From: Euonymus europaeus
Taxonomy: Eukaryota; Streptophyta; Magnoliopsida; Celastrales; Celastraceae
NCBI GenBank assembly: GCA_963580455.1
Contig: CAUZKV010000008.1
Location: 1,116,001 to 1,180,000 of the forward strand
Length of the DNA stretch: 64,000 bases
Reading direction: 5' to 3'
The position numbers and the translations under genes are program-made. The notes beneath the pieces were generated by a model. The model ran no database searches. It was not told the DNA's origin and saw nothing but the letters and a program-made list of their open reading frames with translations. Of this stretch, positions 8,941-19,826 are shown piece after piece; position 1 is the first letter of the stretch; each line of letters opens with the position of its first letter.

Positions 8941-11016
8941 TTTGAGTTCTACGATCCTGGGGTTTCGGATTTTGATTTCAAAACTCGTGGCTAGTTGGTC
9001 TCGTTTCACCTAGTTAGCCGCGAAATGTGGTTTCTTTACGTAAACGGTTTTATGAATATCCGTTGACTCCGAGTTCTGAATTCGATGATTTTTAGCTTGA
9101 TTTCACACTAATTTTCGAGCTCTACGATCCTGGGTTTCGGATTTTGATTTCAGAACTCGTGGCTAGTTGGTCTCGTTTCACCTAGTTTGCCGCGAAATGT
9201 GGTTTCTTTACGTAAACGGTTTTATGAATATCGGTTGACTCCGAGTTCTGAATTCGGTGATTTTTAGCTTGATTTCACACTACTTTTCGAGCTCTACAAT
9301 CCTGGCATTTCGGATTTTGATTTCAAAACTCGTGGCTAGTAGGTCTCGTTTCACCCAGTTAGCCGCGAAATGTGGTTTCTTTACGTAAACGGTTTCATGA
9401 ATATCCATTGACTCTGAGTTCTGAATTCGGTGATTTTTAGCTTGATTACACACTACTTTTTGAGCTCTACCATCCTGGCGTTTCGGATTTTGATTTCAGA
9501 ACTCGTGGCTAGTTGGTCTCATTTCACCTATTTAGCCGCGTAATGTGGTTTCTTTACGTAAACGGTTTTAGGAATATCCGTTGACTCCGAGTTCTGAATT
9601 CGGTCATTTTTAGCTTGATTTCACACTACTTTTCGAGCTCTACAATCCTGGAGTTTCGGATTTTGATTTCAGAACTCGTGGCTAGTAGGTCTCATTTCAC
9701 CTAGTTAGCCGCGAAATGTGGTTTTTTTACGTAAACGGTTTTATGAATATCCGTTGACTCCGAGTTCTGAATTCGGTGATTTTTAGCTTGATTACACACT
9801 ACTTTTCGAGCTCTAAAATCCTGGTTTTTCGGATTTCGATTTCAGAACTCGTGGCTAGTAGGTCACCTTTCACCTAGTTAGCCGCGAAATGTGGTTTCTT
9901 TACGTAAACGGTTTTTTGAATATCCGTTGACTCCGAGTTCTGAATTCGGTGATTTTTAGCTTGATTTCACACTAATTTTCGAGCTCTACGATCCTGGCAT
10001 TTCGGATATTGATTTCAGAACTCGTGGATAGTTGGTCTCATTTCACCTAGTTAGCCGCGAAATGTGGTTTCTTTACGTAAACGGTTTTATGAATATCGGT
10101 TGACTCCGAGTTCTGAATTCGGTGATTTTTAGCTTGATTTCACACTAATTTTCGAGCTCTACGATCCTGGTGTTTCGGATTTTGATTTCAGAACTCGTGG
10201 CTAGTTGGTCTCGTTTCACCTAGTTAGCCGCGAAATGTGGTTTCTTTACGTAAATGGTTTTATGAATATCCGTTGACTCCGAGTTCTGAATTCGGTGATT
10301 TTTAGCTTGATTTCATACTACTTTTTGAGCTCTAGAATCCTAGTATTTCGGATTTTGATTTCAGAACTCGTGGCTAGTTGGTCTCATTTCACCTATTTGG
10401 CCGCGAAATGTGGTTTCTTTACGTAAACGGTTTTAGGAATATCCGTTGACTCTGAGTTCTGAATTCGGTGATTTTTAGCTTGATTTCACACTACTTTTCG
10501 AGCTCTACAATCCTGGCGTTTCGGATTTTGATTTCAGAACTCGTGGCTAGTAGGTCTCGTTTCACCTAGTTAGCCGCGAAATGTGGTTTCTTTACGTAAA
10601 CGGTTTTAGGAATATCCGTTGACTCCGAGTTCTGAATTCGGTGATTTTTAGCTTGATTTCACACTAATTTTCGAGCTCTACAATCCTGGTGTTTCGGATT
10701 TTGATTTCAGAACTCGTGGCTATTAGGTCTCGTTTCACCTAGTTAGCCGCGAAATGTGGTTTCTTTACGTAAACGGTTTTATGAATATCCGTTGACTCCG
10801 AGTTCTGAATTCGGTGATTTTTAGCTTCATTTCACACTACTTTTCGAGCTCTACAATCTTGGCGTTTCGGATTTTGATTTCAGAACTTGTGGCTAGTAGG
10901 TCTCGTTTCACCTAGTTAGCCGCGAAATGTGGTTTCTTTACGTAAACGGTTTTATGAATATCCGTTGACTCCGAGTTCTGAATTCGGTGATTTTTAGCTT
11001 GATTACACACTACTTT
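8941..11016 (+). repeat. HOR unit, second copy, 12 monomers
   Basis: This is the tandem copy of the preceding unit without the 3-monomer duplication. After about 10560 the offset to copy 1 changes from 2595 to 2076 bases, less the single-base deletion near 9131. The markers GCTTCATTTCACAC (about 8750 and 10826) and GGCTATTAGG fit this change. Beyond about 11016 the array instead follows the sequence seen near 5650 (CTCTAAAAACC at 5662 and about 11023, then AGGTCACCTTTC). Confidence 0.85.
9124..9140 (+). other. 1-base deletion shifting repeat phase
   Basis: The copy reads CCTGGGTTTCGG, one base shorter than the usual CCTGGCGTTTCGG and than its 15-mer homologue near 6535. The deletion therefore arose after the 15-mer duplication. 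Confidence 0.9.
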
Positions 11017-12895
11017 TCGAGCTCTAAAAACCTTGTTTTTCGGATTTCGATTTCAGAACTCGTGGCTAGTAGGTCACCTTTCACCTAGTTAGCCGCGAAA
11101 TGTGGTTTCTTTACGTAAACGGTTTTATGAATATCCGTTGACTCCGAGTTCTGAATTCGGTGATTTTTAGCTTGATTACACACTACTTTTCGAGCTCTAC
11201 AATCCTGGAGTTTCGGATTTTGATTTCAGAACTCGTGGCTAGTTGGTCTCGTTTCACCTAGTTAGCCGCGAAATGTGGTTTCTTTACGTAAACGGTTTTA
11301 TGAATATCCGTTGACTCTGATTTCTGAATTAGGTGATTTTTAGCTTGATTTCACACTACTTTTCGAGCTCTACAATCCTAGCATTTCGGATTTCGATTTC
11401 AGAACTCATGGCTAGTTGGTCTCGTTTCACCTAGTTAGCCGCGAAATGTGATTTCTTTACGTAAACGGTTTTATGAATATCCGTTGACTCCGAGTTTTGA
11501 ATTCGGTGATTTTTAGCTTGATTTCACACTACTTTTTGAGCTCTACGATCCTGGGGTTTCGGATTTTGATTTCAGAACTCGTGGCTAGTTGGTCTCGTTT
11601 CACCTAGTTAGCCGCGAAATGTGGTTTCTTTACGTAAACGGTTTTATGAATATCCGTTGACTCCGAGTTCTGAATTCGGTGATTTTTAGCTTGATTTCAC
11701 ACAAATTTTCGAGCTCTACGATCCTGGCATTTCGGATTTTGATTTCAGAACTCGTGGCTAGTTGGTCTCGTTTCACCTAGTTTGCCGCGAAATGTGGTTT
11801 CTTTACGTAAACGGTTTTATGAATATCGGTTGACTCCGAGTTCTGAATTCGGTGATTTTTAGCTTGATTTCACACTACTTTTCGAGCTCTACAATCCTGG
11901 CATTTCGGATTTTGATTTCAAAACTCGAGGCTAGTAGGTCTCGTTTCACCTAGTTAGCCGCGAAATGTGGTTTCTTTACGTAAACGGTTTTATGAATATC
12001 CGTTGATTCCGAGTTCTGAATTCGGTGATTTTTAGCTTGATTTCACACTACTTTTCGAGCTCTACGATTATGGAGTTTCGGATTTTGATTTCAGAACTCG
12101 TGGCTAGTTGGTCTCGTTTCACCTAGTTAGCCGCGAAATGTGGTTTCTTTACGTAAACGGTTTTATGAATATCGGTTGACTCCGAGTTCTGAATTCGGTG
12201 ATTTTTAGCTTGATTTCACACTAATTTTCGAGCTCTACGATCCTGGTGTTTCGGATTTTGATTTCAGAACTCGTGGCTAGTTGGTCTCGTTTCACCTAGT
12301 TAGCCGCGAAATGTGGTTTCTTTACGTAAACGGTTTTATGAATATCCGTTGACTCCGAGTTCTGAATTCGGTGATTTTTAGCTTGATTTCATACTACTTT
12401 TTGAGCTCTAGAATCCTAGCATTTCGGATTTTGATTTCAGAACTCGTGGCTAGTTGGTCTCGTTTCACCTATTTAGCCGCGAAATGTGGTTTCTTTACAT
12501 AAACGGTTTTAGGAATATCCGTTGACTCCGAGTTCTGAATTCGGTGATTTTTAGCTTGATTTCACACTACTTTTCGAGCTCTACGATCCTGGCGTTTCGG
12601 ATTTTGATTTCAGAACTCGTGGCTAGTTGGTCTCGTTTCATCTAGTTAGCCGCGAAATGTGGTTTCTTTACGTAAACGGTTTTATGAATATCCGTTGACT
12701 CCGAGTTCTGAATTCGGTGATTTTTAGCTTGATTTCACACTACTTTTCGAGCTCTACGATTATGGAGTTTCGGATTTTGACTTCAGAACTCGTGCCTAGT
12801 TCGTCTCGTTTCACCTAGTTAGCCGCGAAATCTGGTTTCTTTACGTAAACGGTTTTATGAATATCGATTGACTCCGAGTTCTGAATTCGGTGATT

Positions 12896-12906
12896 TTTAG
12901 TTGATT
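12896..12906 (+). other. 1-base deletion shifting repeat phase
   Basis: The copy reads TTTTTAGTTGATTTC, lacking the C of the usual TTTTTAGCTTGATTTC. No other monomer I found shares it. Confidence 0.9.
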
Positions 12907-13004
12907 TCACACTAATTTTCGAGCTCTACGATCCTCGCGTTTCGGATTTTGATTTCAGAACTCGTGGCGAGTTGGTCTCGTTTCACCTAGTAAGCAGCGA
13001 AATG

Positions 13005-13381
13005 TGGTTTCTTTACGTAAACGGTTTTATGAATATCCGTTGACTCCGAGTTCTGAATTCGGTGATTTTTAGCTTGATTTCACACTACATTTCGAGCTCT
13101 ACGATTATGGAGTTTCGGATTTTGACTTCAGAACTCGTGCCTAGTTCGTCTCGTTTCAACTAGTTAGCCGCGAAATCTGGTTTCTTTACGTAAACGGTTT
13201 TATGAATATCCGTTGACTCCGAGTTCTGAATTCGGTGATTTTTAGCTTGATTTCACACTACATTTCGAGCTCTACGATTATGGAGTTTCGGATTTTGACT
13301 TCAGAACTCGTGCCTAGTTCGTCTCGTTTCAACTAGTTAGCCGCGAAATCTGGTTTCTTTACGTAAACGGTTTTATGAATA
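13005..13381 (+). repeat. Single-monomer tandem duplication
   Basis: A monomer bearing CTACATTTCGAG, CTACGATTATGG, GACTTCAG, GTGCCTAGTTCGTC, TTTCAACTAG and AAATCTGG is immediately followed by an apparently identical copy 173 bases later. The identical stretch runs past the unit length to about 13381, where one copy reads ATCCG and the other ATCGG. This is the shortest duplication unit in the window. Confidence 0.85.
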
Positions 13382-15570
13382 TCGGTTGACTCCGAGTTCT
13401 GAATTCGGTGATTTTTAGCTTGATTTCACACTAATTTTCGAGCTCTACGATCCTGGTGTTTCGGATTTTGATTTCAGAACTCGTGGCTAGTTGGTCTCGT
13501 TTCACCTAGTTAGCCGCGAAATGTGGTTTCTTTACGTAAACGGTTTTATGAATATCCGTTGACTCCGAGTTCTGAATTCGGTGATTTTTAGCTTGATTTC
13601 ACACTACTTTTTGAGCTCTAGAATCCTAGCGTTTCGGATTTTGATTTCAGAACTCGTGGCTAGTTTGTCTCGTTTCACCTATTTAGCCGCGAAATGTGGT
13701 TTCTTTACGTAAACGGTTTTAGGAATATCCGTTGACTCCGAGTTCTGAATTCGGTGATTTTTAGCTTGATTTCACACTACTTTTCGAGCTCTACAATCCT
13801 AGGATTTCGGATTTCGATTTCAGAACTCGTGGCTAGTTGGTCTCGTTTCACCTAGTTAGCCGCGAAATGAGGTTTCTTTACGTAAACGGTTTTATGAATA
13901 TCCGTTGACTCCGAGTTTTGAATTCGGTGATTTTTAGCTTGATTTCACACTACTTTTTGAGCTCTACGATCCTGGAATTTCGGATTTTGATTTCAGAACT
14001 CGTGGCTAGTTGGTCTCGTTTCACCTAGTTAGCCGCGAAATGTGGTTTCTTTACGTAAACGGTTTTATGAATATACGTTGACTCCGAGTTCTGAATTCGG
14101 TGATTTCTAGCTTGATTTCACACTACTTTTCGAGCTCTACGAATATGGAGTTTCGGATTTTGATTTCAGAACTCGTGGCTAGTTGGTCTCGTTTCACCTA
14201 GTTAGCCGCGAAATGTGGTTTCTTTACGTAAACGGTTTTATGAATATCGGTTGACTCCGAGTTCTGAATTCGGTGATTTTTAGCTTGATTTCACACTAAT
14301 TTTCGAGCTATACGATCCTGGCTTTTCGGATTTTGATTTCAGAACTCGTGGCTAGCTGGTCTCGTTTCACCTAGTTAGCCGCGAAATGTGGTTTCTTTAC
14401 GTAAACGGTTTTATGAATATCCGTTGACTCCGAGTTCTGAATTCGGTGATTTTTAACTTGATTTCACACTACTTTTCGAGCTCTACGATTATGGAGTTTC
14501 GGATTTTGATTTCAGAACTCGTGGCTTGTTGGTCTCGTTTCACCTTGTTAGCCGCGAAATGTGGTTTCTTTACGTAAACGGTTTTATGAATATCGGTTGA
14601 CTCCGAGTTCTGAATTCGGTGATTTTTAGCTTGATTTCACACTAATTTTCGAGCTCTACGATCCTGGTGTTTCGGATTTTGATTTCAGAACTCGTGGCTA
14701 GTTGGTCTCGTTTCACCTAGTTAGCCGCGAAATGTGATTTCTTTACGTAAACGGTTTTATGAATATACGTTGACTCCGAGTTCTGAATTCGGTGATTTTT
14801 AGCTTGATTTCACACTAATTTTCGAGCTCTACGATCCTGGTGTTTCGGATTTTGATTTCAGAACTCGTGGCTAGTTGGTCTCGTTTCACCTAGTTAGCCG
14901 CGAAATGTGGTTTCTTTACGTAAACGGTTTTATGAATATCCGTTGACTCCGAGTTCTGAATTCGGTGATTTTAAGCTTGATTTCACACTACTTTTCGAGC
15001 TCTACAATCTTAGCGTTTCGGATTTTGATTTCAGAACTAGTGGCTAGTAGGTCTCGTTTCACCTAGTTAGCCGCGAAATGTGGTTTCTTTACGTAAACGG
15101 TTTCATGTATATCCGTTGACTCCGAGTTCTGAATTCGGTGATTTTTAGCTTGATTACACACTACTTTTCGAGCTCTACAATCCTGGGTTTTCGGATTTCG
15201 ATTTCAGAACTCGTGGATAGTAGGTCTCGTTTCACCTATTTAGCCGCGAAATGTGGTTTCTTTACGTAAACGGTTTTATGAATATCCGTTGACTCGGAGT
15301 TCTAAATTCGGTGATTTTTAGCTTGATTACACACTACTTTTCGAGCTCTACAATCCTGGGTTTTCGGATTTTGATTTCAGAACTCGTGGCTAGTAGGTCT
15401 CGTTTCACCTATTTAGCCGCGAAATGTGGTTTCTTTACGTAAACAGTTTTATGAATATCCGTTGACTCCGAGTTCTGAATTCGGTGATTTTTAGCTTGAT
15501 TTCACACTACTTTTCGAGCTCTACGTTCCTGGCATTTCGGATTTTGATTTCAGAACTCGTGGCTAGTTGG

Positions 15571-16262
15571 TCTCGATTCACCTAGTTAGCCGCGAAATGT
15601 GGTTTCTTTACGTAAACGGTTTTATGAATATCCGTGGACTCTGAGTTCTGAATTCGGTAATTTTTAGCTTGATTTCACAATACTTTTCGAGCTCTACAAT
15701 CCTAGCATTTTGGATTTCGATTTCAGAACTCGTGGCTGGTTGGTCTTGTTTCACCTAGTTAGCTGCGAAATGTGGTTTCTTTACGTAAACGGTTTTATGA
15801 ATATCCGTTGACTCCGAGTTTTGAATTCGGTGATTTTTATCTTGATTTCACACTACTTTTCGAGCTCTACGATCCTGGCGTTTCGGATTTTGATTTCAGA
15901 ACTCGTGGCTAGTTGGTCTCGTTTCACCTTGTTAGCCGCGAAATGTGGTTTCTTTACGTAAACGGTTTTATGAATATCCGTTGACTCCGAGTTCTGAATT
16001 CGGTGATTTTTAGCTTGATTTCACACTAATTTTCAAGCTCTACGATCCTGGTGTTTCGGATTTTGATTTCAGAACTTGTGGCTAGTTGGTCTCGTTTCAC
16101 CTAGTTAGCCGCGAAATGTGGTTTCTTTACGTAAACGGTTTTATGAATATCCGTTGACTCCGAGTTCTGAATTCGGTGATTTTTAGCTTGATTTCACACT
16201 ACTTTTAGAGCTCTACGTTCCTGGCATTTCGGATTTTGATTTCAGAACTCGTGGCTAGTTGG
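15571..16262 (+). repeat. 4-monomer tandem duplication, first copy
   Basis: TCTCGATTCACC at 15571 recurs at 16263 (692 bases, 4 x 173). The linked private variants recur in the same order: ATCCGTGGACTC, CACAATACTTTTCG, CATTTTGGATTTCG, GGCTGGTTGGTCTTG, AGTTAGCTGCG and TTTTTATCTTG. The homology starts a little upstream, near 15510, with CTACGTTCCTGG. Confidence 0.85.
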
Positions 16263-16890
16263 TCTCGATTCACCTAGTTAGCCGCGAAATGTGGTTTCTT
16301 TACGTAAACGGTTTTATGAATATCCGTGGACTCTGAGTTCTGAATTCGGTAATTTTTAGCTTGATTTCACAATACTTTTCGAGCTCTACAATCCTAGCAT
16401 TTTGGATTTCGATTTCAGAACTCGTGGCTGGTTGGTCTTGTTTCACCTAGTTAGCTGCGAAATGTGGTTTCTTTACGTAAACGGTTTTATGAATATCCGT
16501 TGACTCCGAGTTTTGAATTCGGTGATTTTTATCTTGATTTCACACTACTTTTCGAGCTCTACGATCCTGGCGTTTCGGATTTTGATTTCAGAACTCGTGG
16601 CTAGTTGGTCTCGTTTCACCTTGTTAGCCGCGAAATGTGGTTTCTTTACGTAAACGGTTTTATGAATATCCGTTGACTCCGAGTTCTGAATTCGGTGATT
16701 TTTAGCTTGATTTCACACTAATTTTTGAGCTCTACGATCCTGGTGTTTCGGATTTTGACTTCAGAACTTGTGGCTAGTTGGTCTCGTTTCACCTAGTTAG
16801 CCGCGAAATGTGGTTTCTTTACGTAAACGGTTTTATGAATATCCGTTGACTCCGAGTTCTGAATTCGGTGATTTTTAGCTTGATTTCACA
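16263..16890 (+). repeat. 4-monomer tandem duplication, second copy
   Basis: This repeats the preceding four monomers with few changes (for example GACTTCAG in place of GATTTCAG near 16758). Homology ends near 16890, where this copy enters CACAATACTTTTAGAG. Its last part, from about 16540, also forms the start of the 19-monomer HOR, so the two duplications overlap. Confidence 0.8.
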
Positions 16891-19826
16891 ATACTTTTAG
16901 AGCTCTACAATCCTGGTGTTTCGGATTTCGATTTCAGAACTCGTGGCTAGTAGGTCTCGTTTCACCTAGTTAGCCGCGAAATGTGGTTTTTTAACGTAAA
17001 CGGTTTCATGAATATCCGTTGACTCCGCGTTCTGAATTCGGTGATTTTTAGCTTGATTACATACTACTTTTCGAACTCTACGATCCTGGCGTTTCGGATT
17101 TTGATTTCAGAACTCGTGGCTAGTTGGTCTCGTTTCACCTTGTTAGCCGCGAAATGTGGTTTCTTTACGTAAACGGTTTTAGGAATATCCGTTGACTCCG
17201 AGTTCTGAATTCGGTGATTTTTAACTTGATTTCACACTACTTTTCGAGCTCTACGTTCCCGGCATTTCGGATTTTGATTTCAGAACTCGTGGCTAGTTGG
17301 TCTCGATTCACCTAGTTAGCCGCGAAATGTGGTTTCTTTACGTAAACGGTTTTATGAATATCCGTTGACTCCGAGTTCTGAATTCGGTGATTTTTAGTTT
17401 GATTTCACACTACTTTTAGAGCTCTACAATCCTGGCTTTTCGGATTTTGATTTCAGAACTCGTGGCTAGTAGGTCTCGTTTCACCTAGTTAGCCGCGAAA
17501 TGTGGTTTCTTTACGTAAACGGTTTTATGAATATCCGTTGACTCCGAGTTTTGAATTCGGTGATTTTTAGCTTGATTTCACACTACTTTTCGAGCTCTAC
17601 GATCCTGGTGTTTCGGATTTTGATTTCAGAACTCGTGGCTAGTTGGTCTCGTTTCACCTTGTTAGCCGCGAAATGTGGTTTCTTTACGTAAACGGTTTTA
17701 TGAATATCCGTTGACTCCGAGTTCTGAATTCGGTGATTTTTAGCTTGATTTCACACTAATTTTCGAGCTCTACGATCCTGGTGTTTCGGATTTTGATTTC
17801 AGAACTTGTGGCTAGTTGGTCTCCTTTCACCTAGTTAGCCGCGAAATGTGGTTTCTTTACGTAAACGGTTTTATGAATATCCGTTGACTCCGAGTTCTGA
17901 ATTCGGTGATTTTTAGCTTGATTTCACACTACTTTTAGAGCTCTACAATCCTGGCGTTTCGGATTTTGATTTCAGAACTCGTGCCTAGTAGGTCTCGTTT
18001 CACCTAGTTAGCCGCGAAATGTGGTTTCTTTACGTAAACGGTTTCATGAATATCCGTTGACTCCGAGTTCTGAATTCGGTGATTTTTAGCTTGATTACAT
18101 ACTACTTTTCGAGCTCTACAACCCCGGGTTTTCGGATTTTGATTTCAGAACTCGTGGCTAGTAGGTCTCGTTTCACCTATTTAGCCGCGAAATGTGGTTT
18201 CTTTACGTAAACGGTTTTAGGAATATCCGTTGACTCCGAGTTCTGAATTCGGTGATTTTTAGCTTGATTACACACTACTTTTCGAGCTCTACAATCCTGG
18301 GTTTTCGGATTTCGATTTCAGAACTCGTGGCTAGTAGGTCTCGTTTCACCTATTTAGCCGCGAAATGTGGTTTCTTTACGTAAACGGTTTTATGAATATC
18401 CGTTGACTCCGAGTTCTGAATTCGGTGATTTTTAGCTTGATTTCACTCTACTTTTCGAGCTCTACGTTCCTGGCATTTCGGATTTTGATTTCAGAACTCG
18501 TGGCTAGTTTGTCTCGTTTCACCTAGTTAGCCGTGAAATGTGGTTTCTTTACGTAAACGGTTTTGTGAATATCCGTTGACTCTGAGTTCTGAATTCGGTG
18601 ATTTTTAGCTTGATTACACACTACTTTTCGAGCTCTACAATCCTGGGTTTTCGGATTTCGATTTCAGAACTCGTGGCTAGTAGGTCTCGTTTCACCTATT
18701 TAGCCGCGAAATGTGGTTTCTTTACGTAAACGGTTTTATGAATATCCGTTGACTCCGAGTTCTGAATTCGGTGATTTTTAGCTTGATTTCACACTACTTT
18801 TCGAGCTCTACAATCTTGGCATTTCGGATTTTGATTTCAGAACTCGGGGCTAGTAGGTCTCGTTTCACCTAGTTAGCCGCGAAATGTGGTTTCTTTACGT
18901 AAACGGTTTTATGAATATCCGTTGACTCGGAGTTTTGAATTCGGTGATTTTTAGCTTGATTACACACTACTTTTCGAGCTCTACAATCCTGGTTTTTCGG
19001 ATTTCGATTTCAGAACTCGTGGCTAGTAGGTCTCGTTTCACCTATTTAGCCGCGAAATGTGGTTTCTTTACGTAAACGGTTTTATGAATATCCGTTGACT
19101 CCGAGTTTTGAATTCGGTGATTTTTAGCTTGATTTCACACTACTTTTCGAGCTCTACGATCCTGGCGTTTCGGATTTTGATTTCAGAACTCGTGGCTAGT
19201 TGGTCTCGTTTCACCTTGTTAGCCGCGAAATGTGGTTTCTTTACGTAAACGGTTTTATGAATATCCGTTGACTCCGAGTTCTGAATTCGGTGATTTTTAG
19301 CTTGATTTCACACTAATTTTCGAGCTCTACGATCCTGGTGTTTCGGATTTTGATTTCAGAACTCGTGGCTAGTTGGTCTCGTTTCACCTAGTTAGCCGCG
19401 AAATGTGGTTTCTTTACGTAAACGGTTTTATGAATATCCGTTGACTCCGAGTTCTGAATTCGGTGATTTTTAGTTTGATTTCACACTACTTTTAGAGCTC
19501 TACAATCCTGGCTTTTCGGATTTTGATTTCAGAACTCGTGGCTAGTAGGTCTCGTTTCACCTAGTTAGCCGCGAAATGTGGTTTCTTTACGTAAACGGTT
19601 TCATGAATATCCGTTGACTCCGAGTTCTGAATTCGGTGATTTTTAGCTTGATTACATACTACTTTTCGAGCTCTACAATCCCGGGTTTTCGGATTTTGAT
19701 TTCAGAACTCGTGGCTAGTAGGTCTCGTTTCACCTATTTAACAATGAAATGTGGTTTCCTTACGTAAACGGTTTTAGGAATATCCGTTGACTCCGAGTTC
19801 TGAATTCGGTGATTTTTAGCTTGATT
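16540..19826 (+). repeat. HOR unit, 19 monomers (first copy)
   Basis: Offset to the next copy is 3287 bases (19 x 173). The rare TTTTTTAACGTAAAC (TTAACG at 16991 and 20278) and GACTCCGCGTTC with CGAACTCTACG recur in register. The unit includes the TCTCGATTCACC monomer near 17303, the GTGCCTAGTAGG monomer at 17981, the GTTTGTCTCG monomer near 18508 and the odd TTTAACAATGAAATG monomer at 19741. Confidence 0.88.

Larger units (their letters stand above)
11243..15510 (+). repeat. Mixed monomers with short-range duplications, no long HOR found
   Basis: The block opens with the same TCTGATTTCTGAATTAGG and GTTTTGAATT monomers seen at 4151 and 6054. It continues with alternating TATCGGTTGAC/CTAATTTTCG monomers and CTACGATTATGG monomers (near 12062, 12753, 13101, 13274 and 14484). 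I find no offset longer than a few monomers that holds across it. Private changes (GTGCCTAGTTCGTC, AAATCTGG, TAAGCAGCG, CTACATTTCG) are more frequent here than in the later blocks, suggesting less recent homogenisation. Confidence 0.6.
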
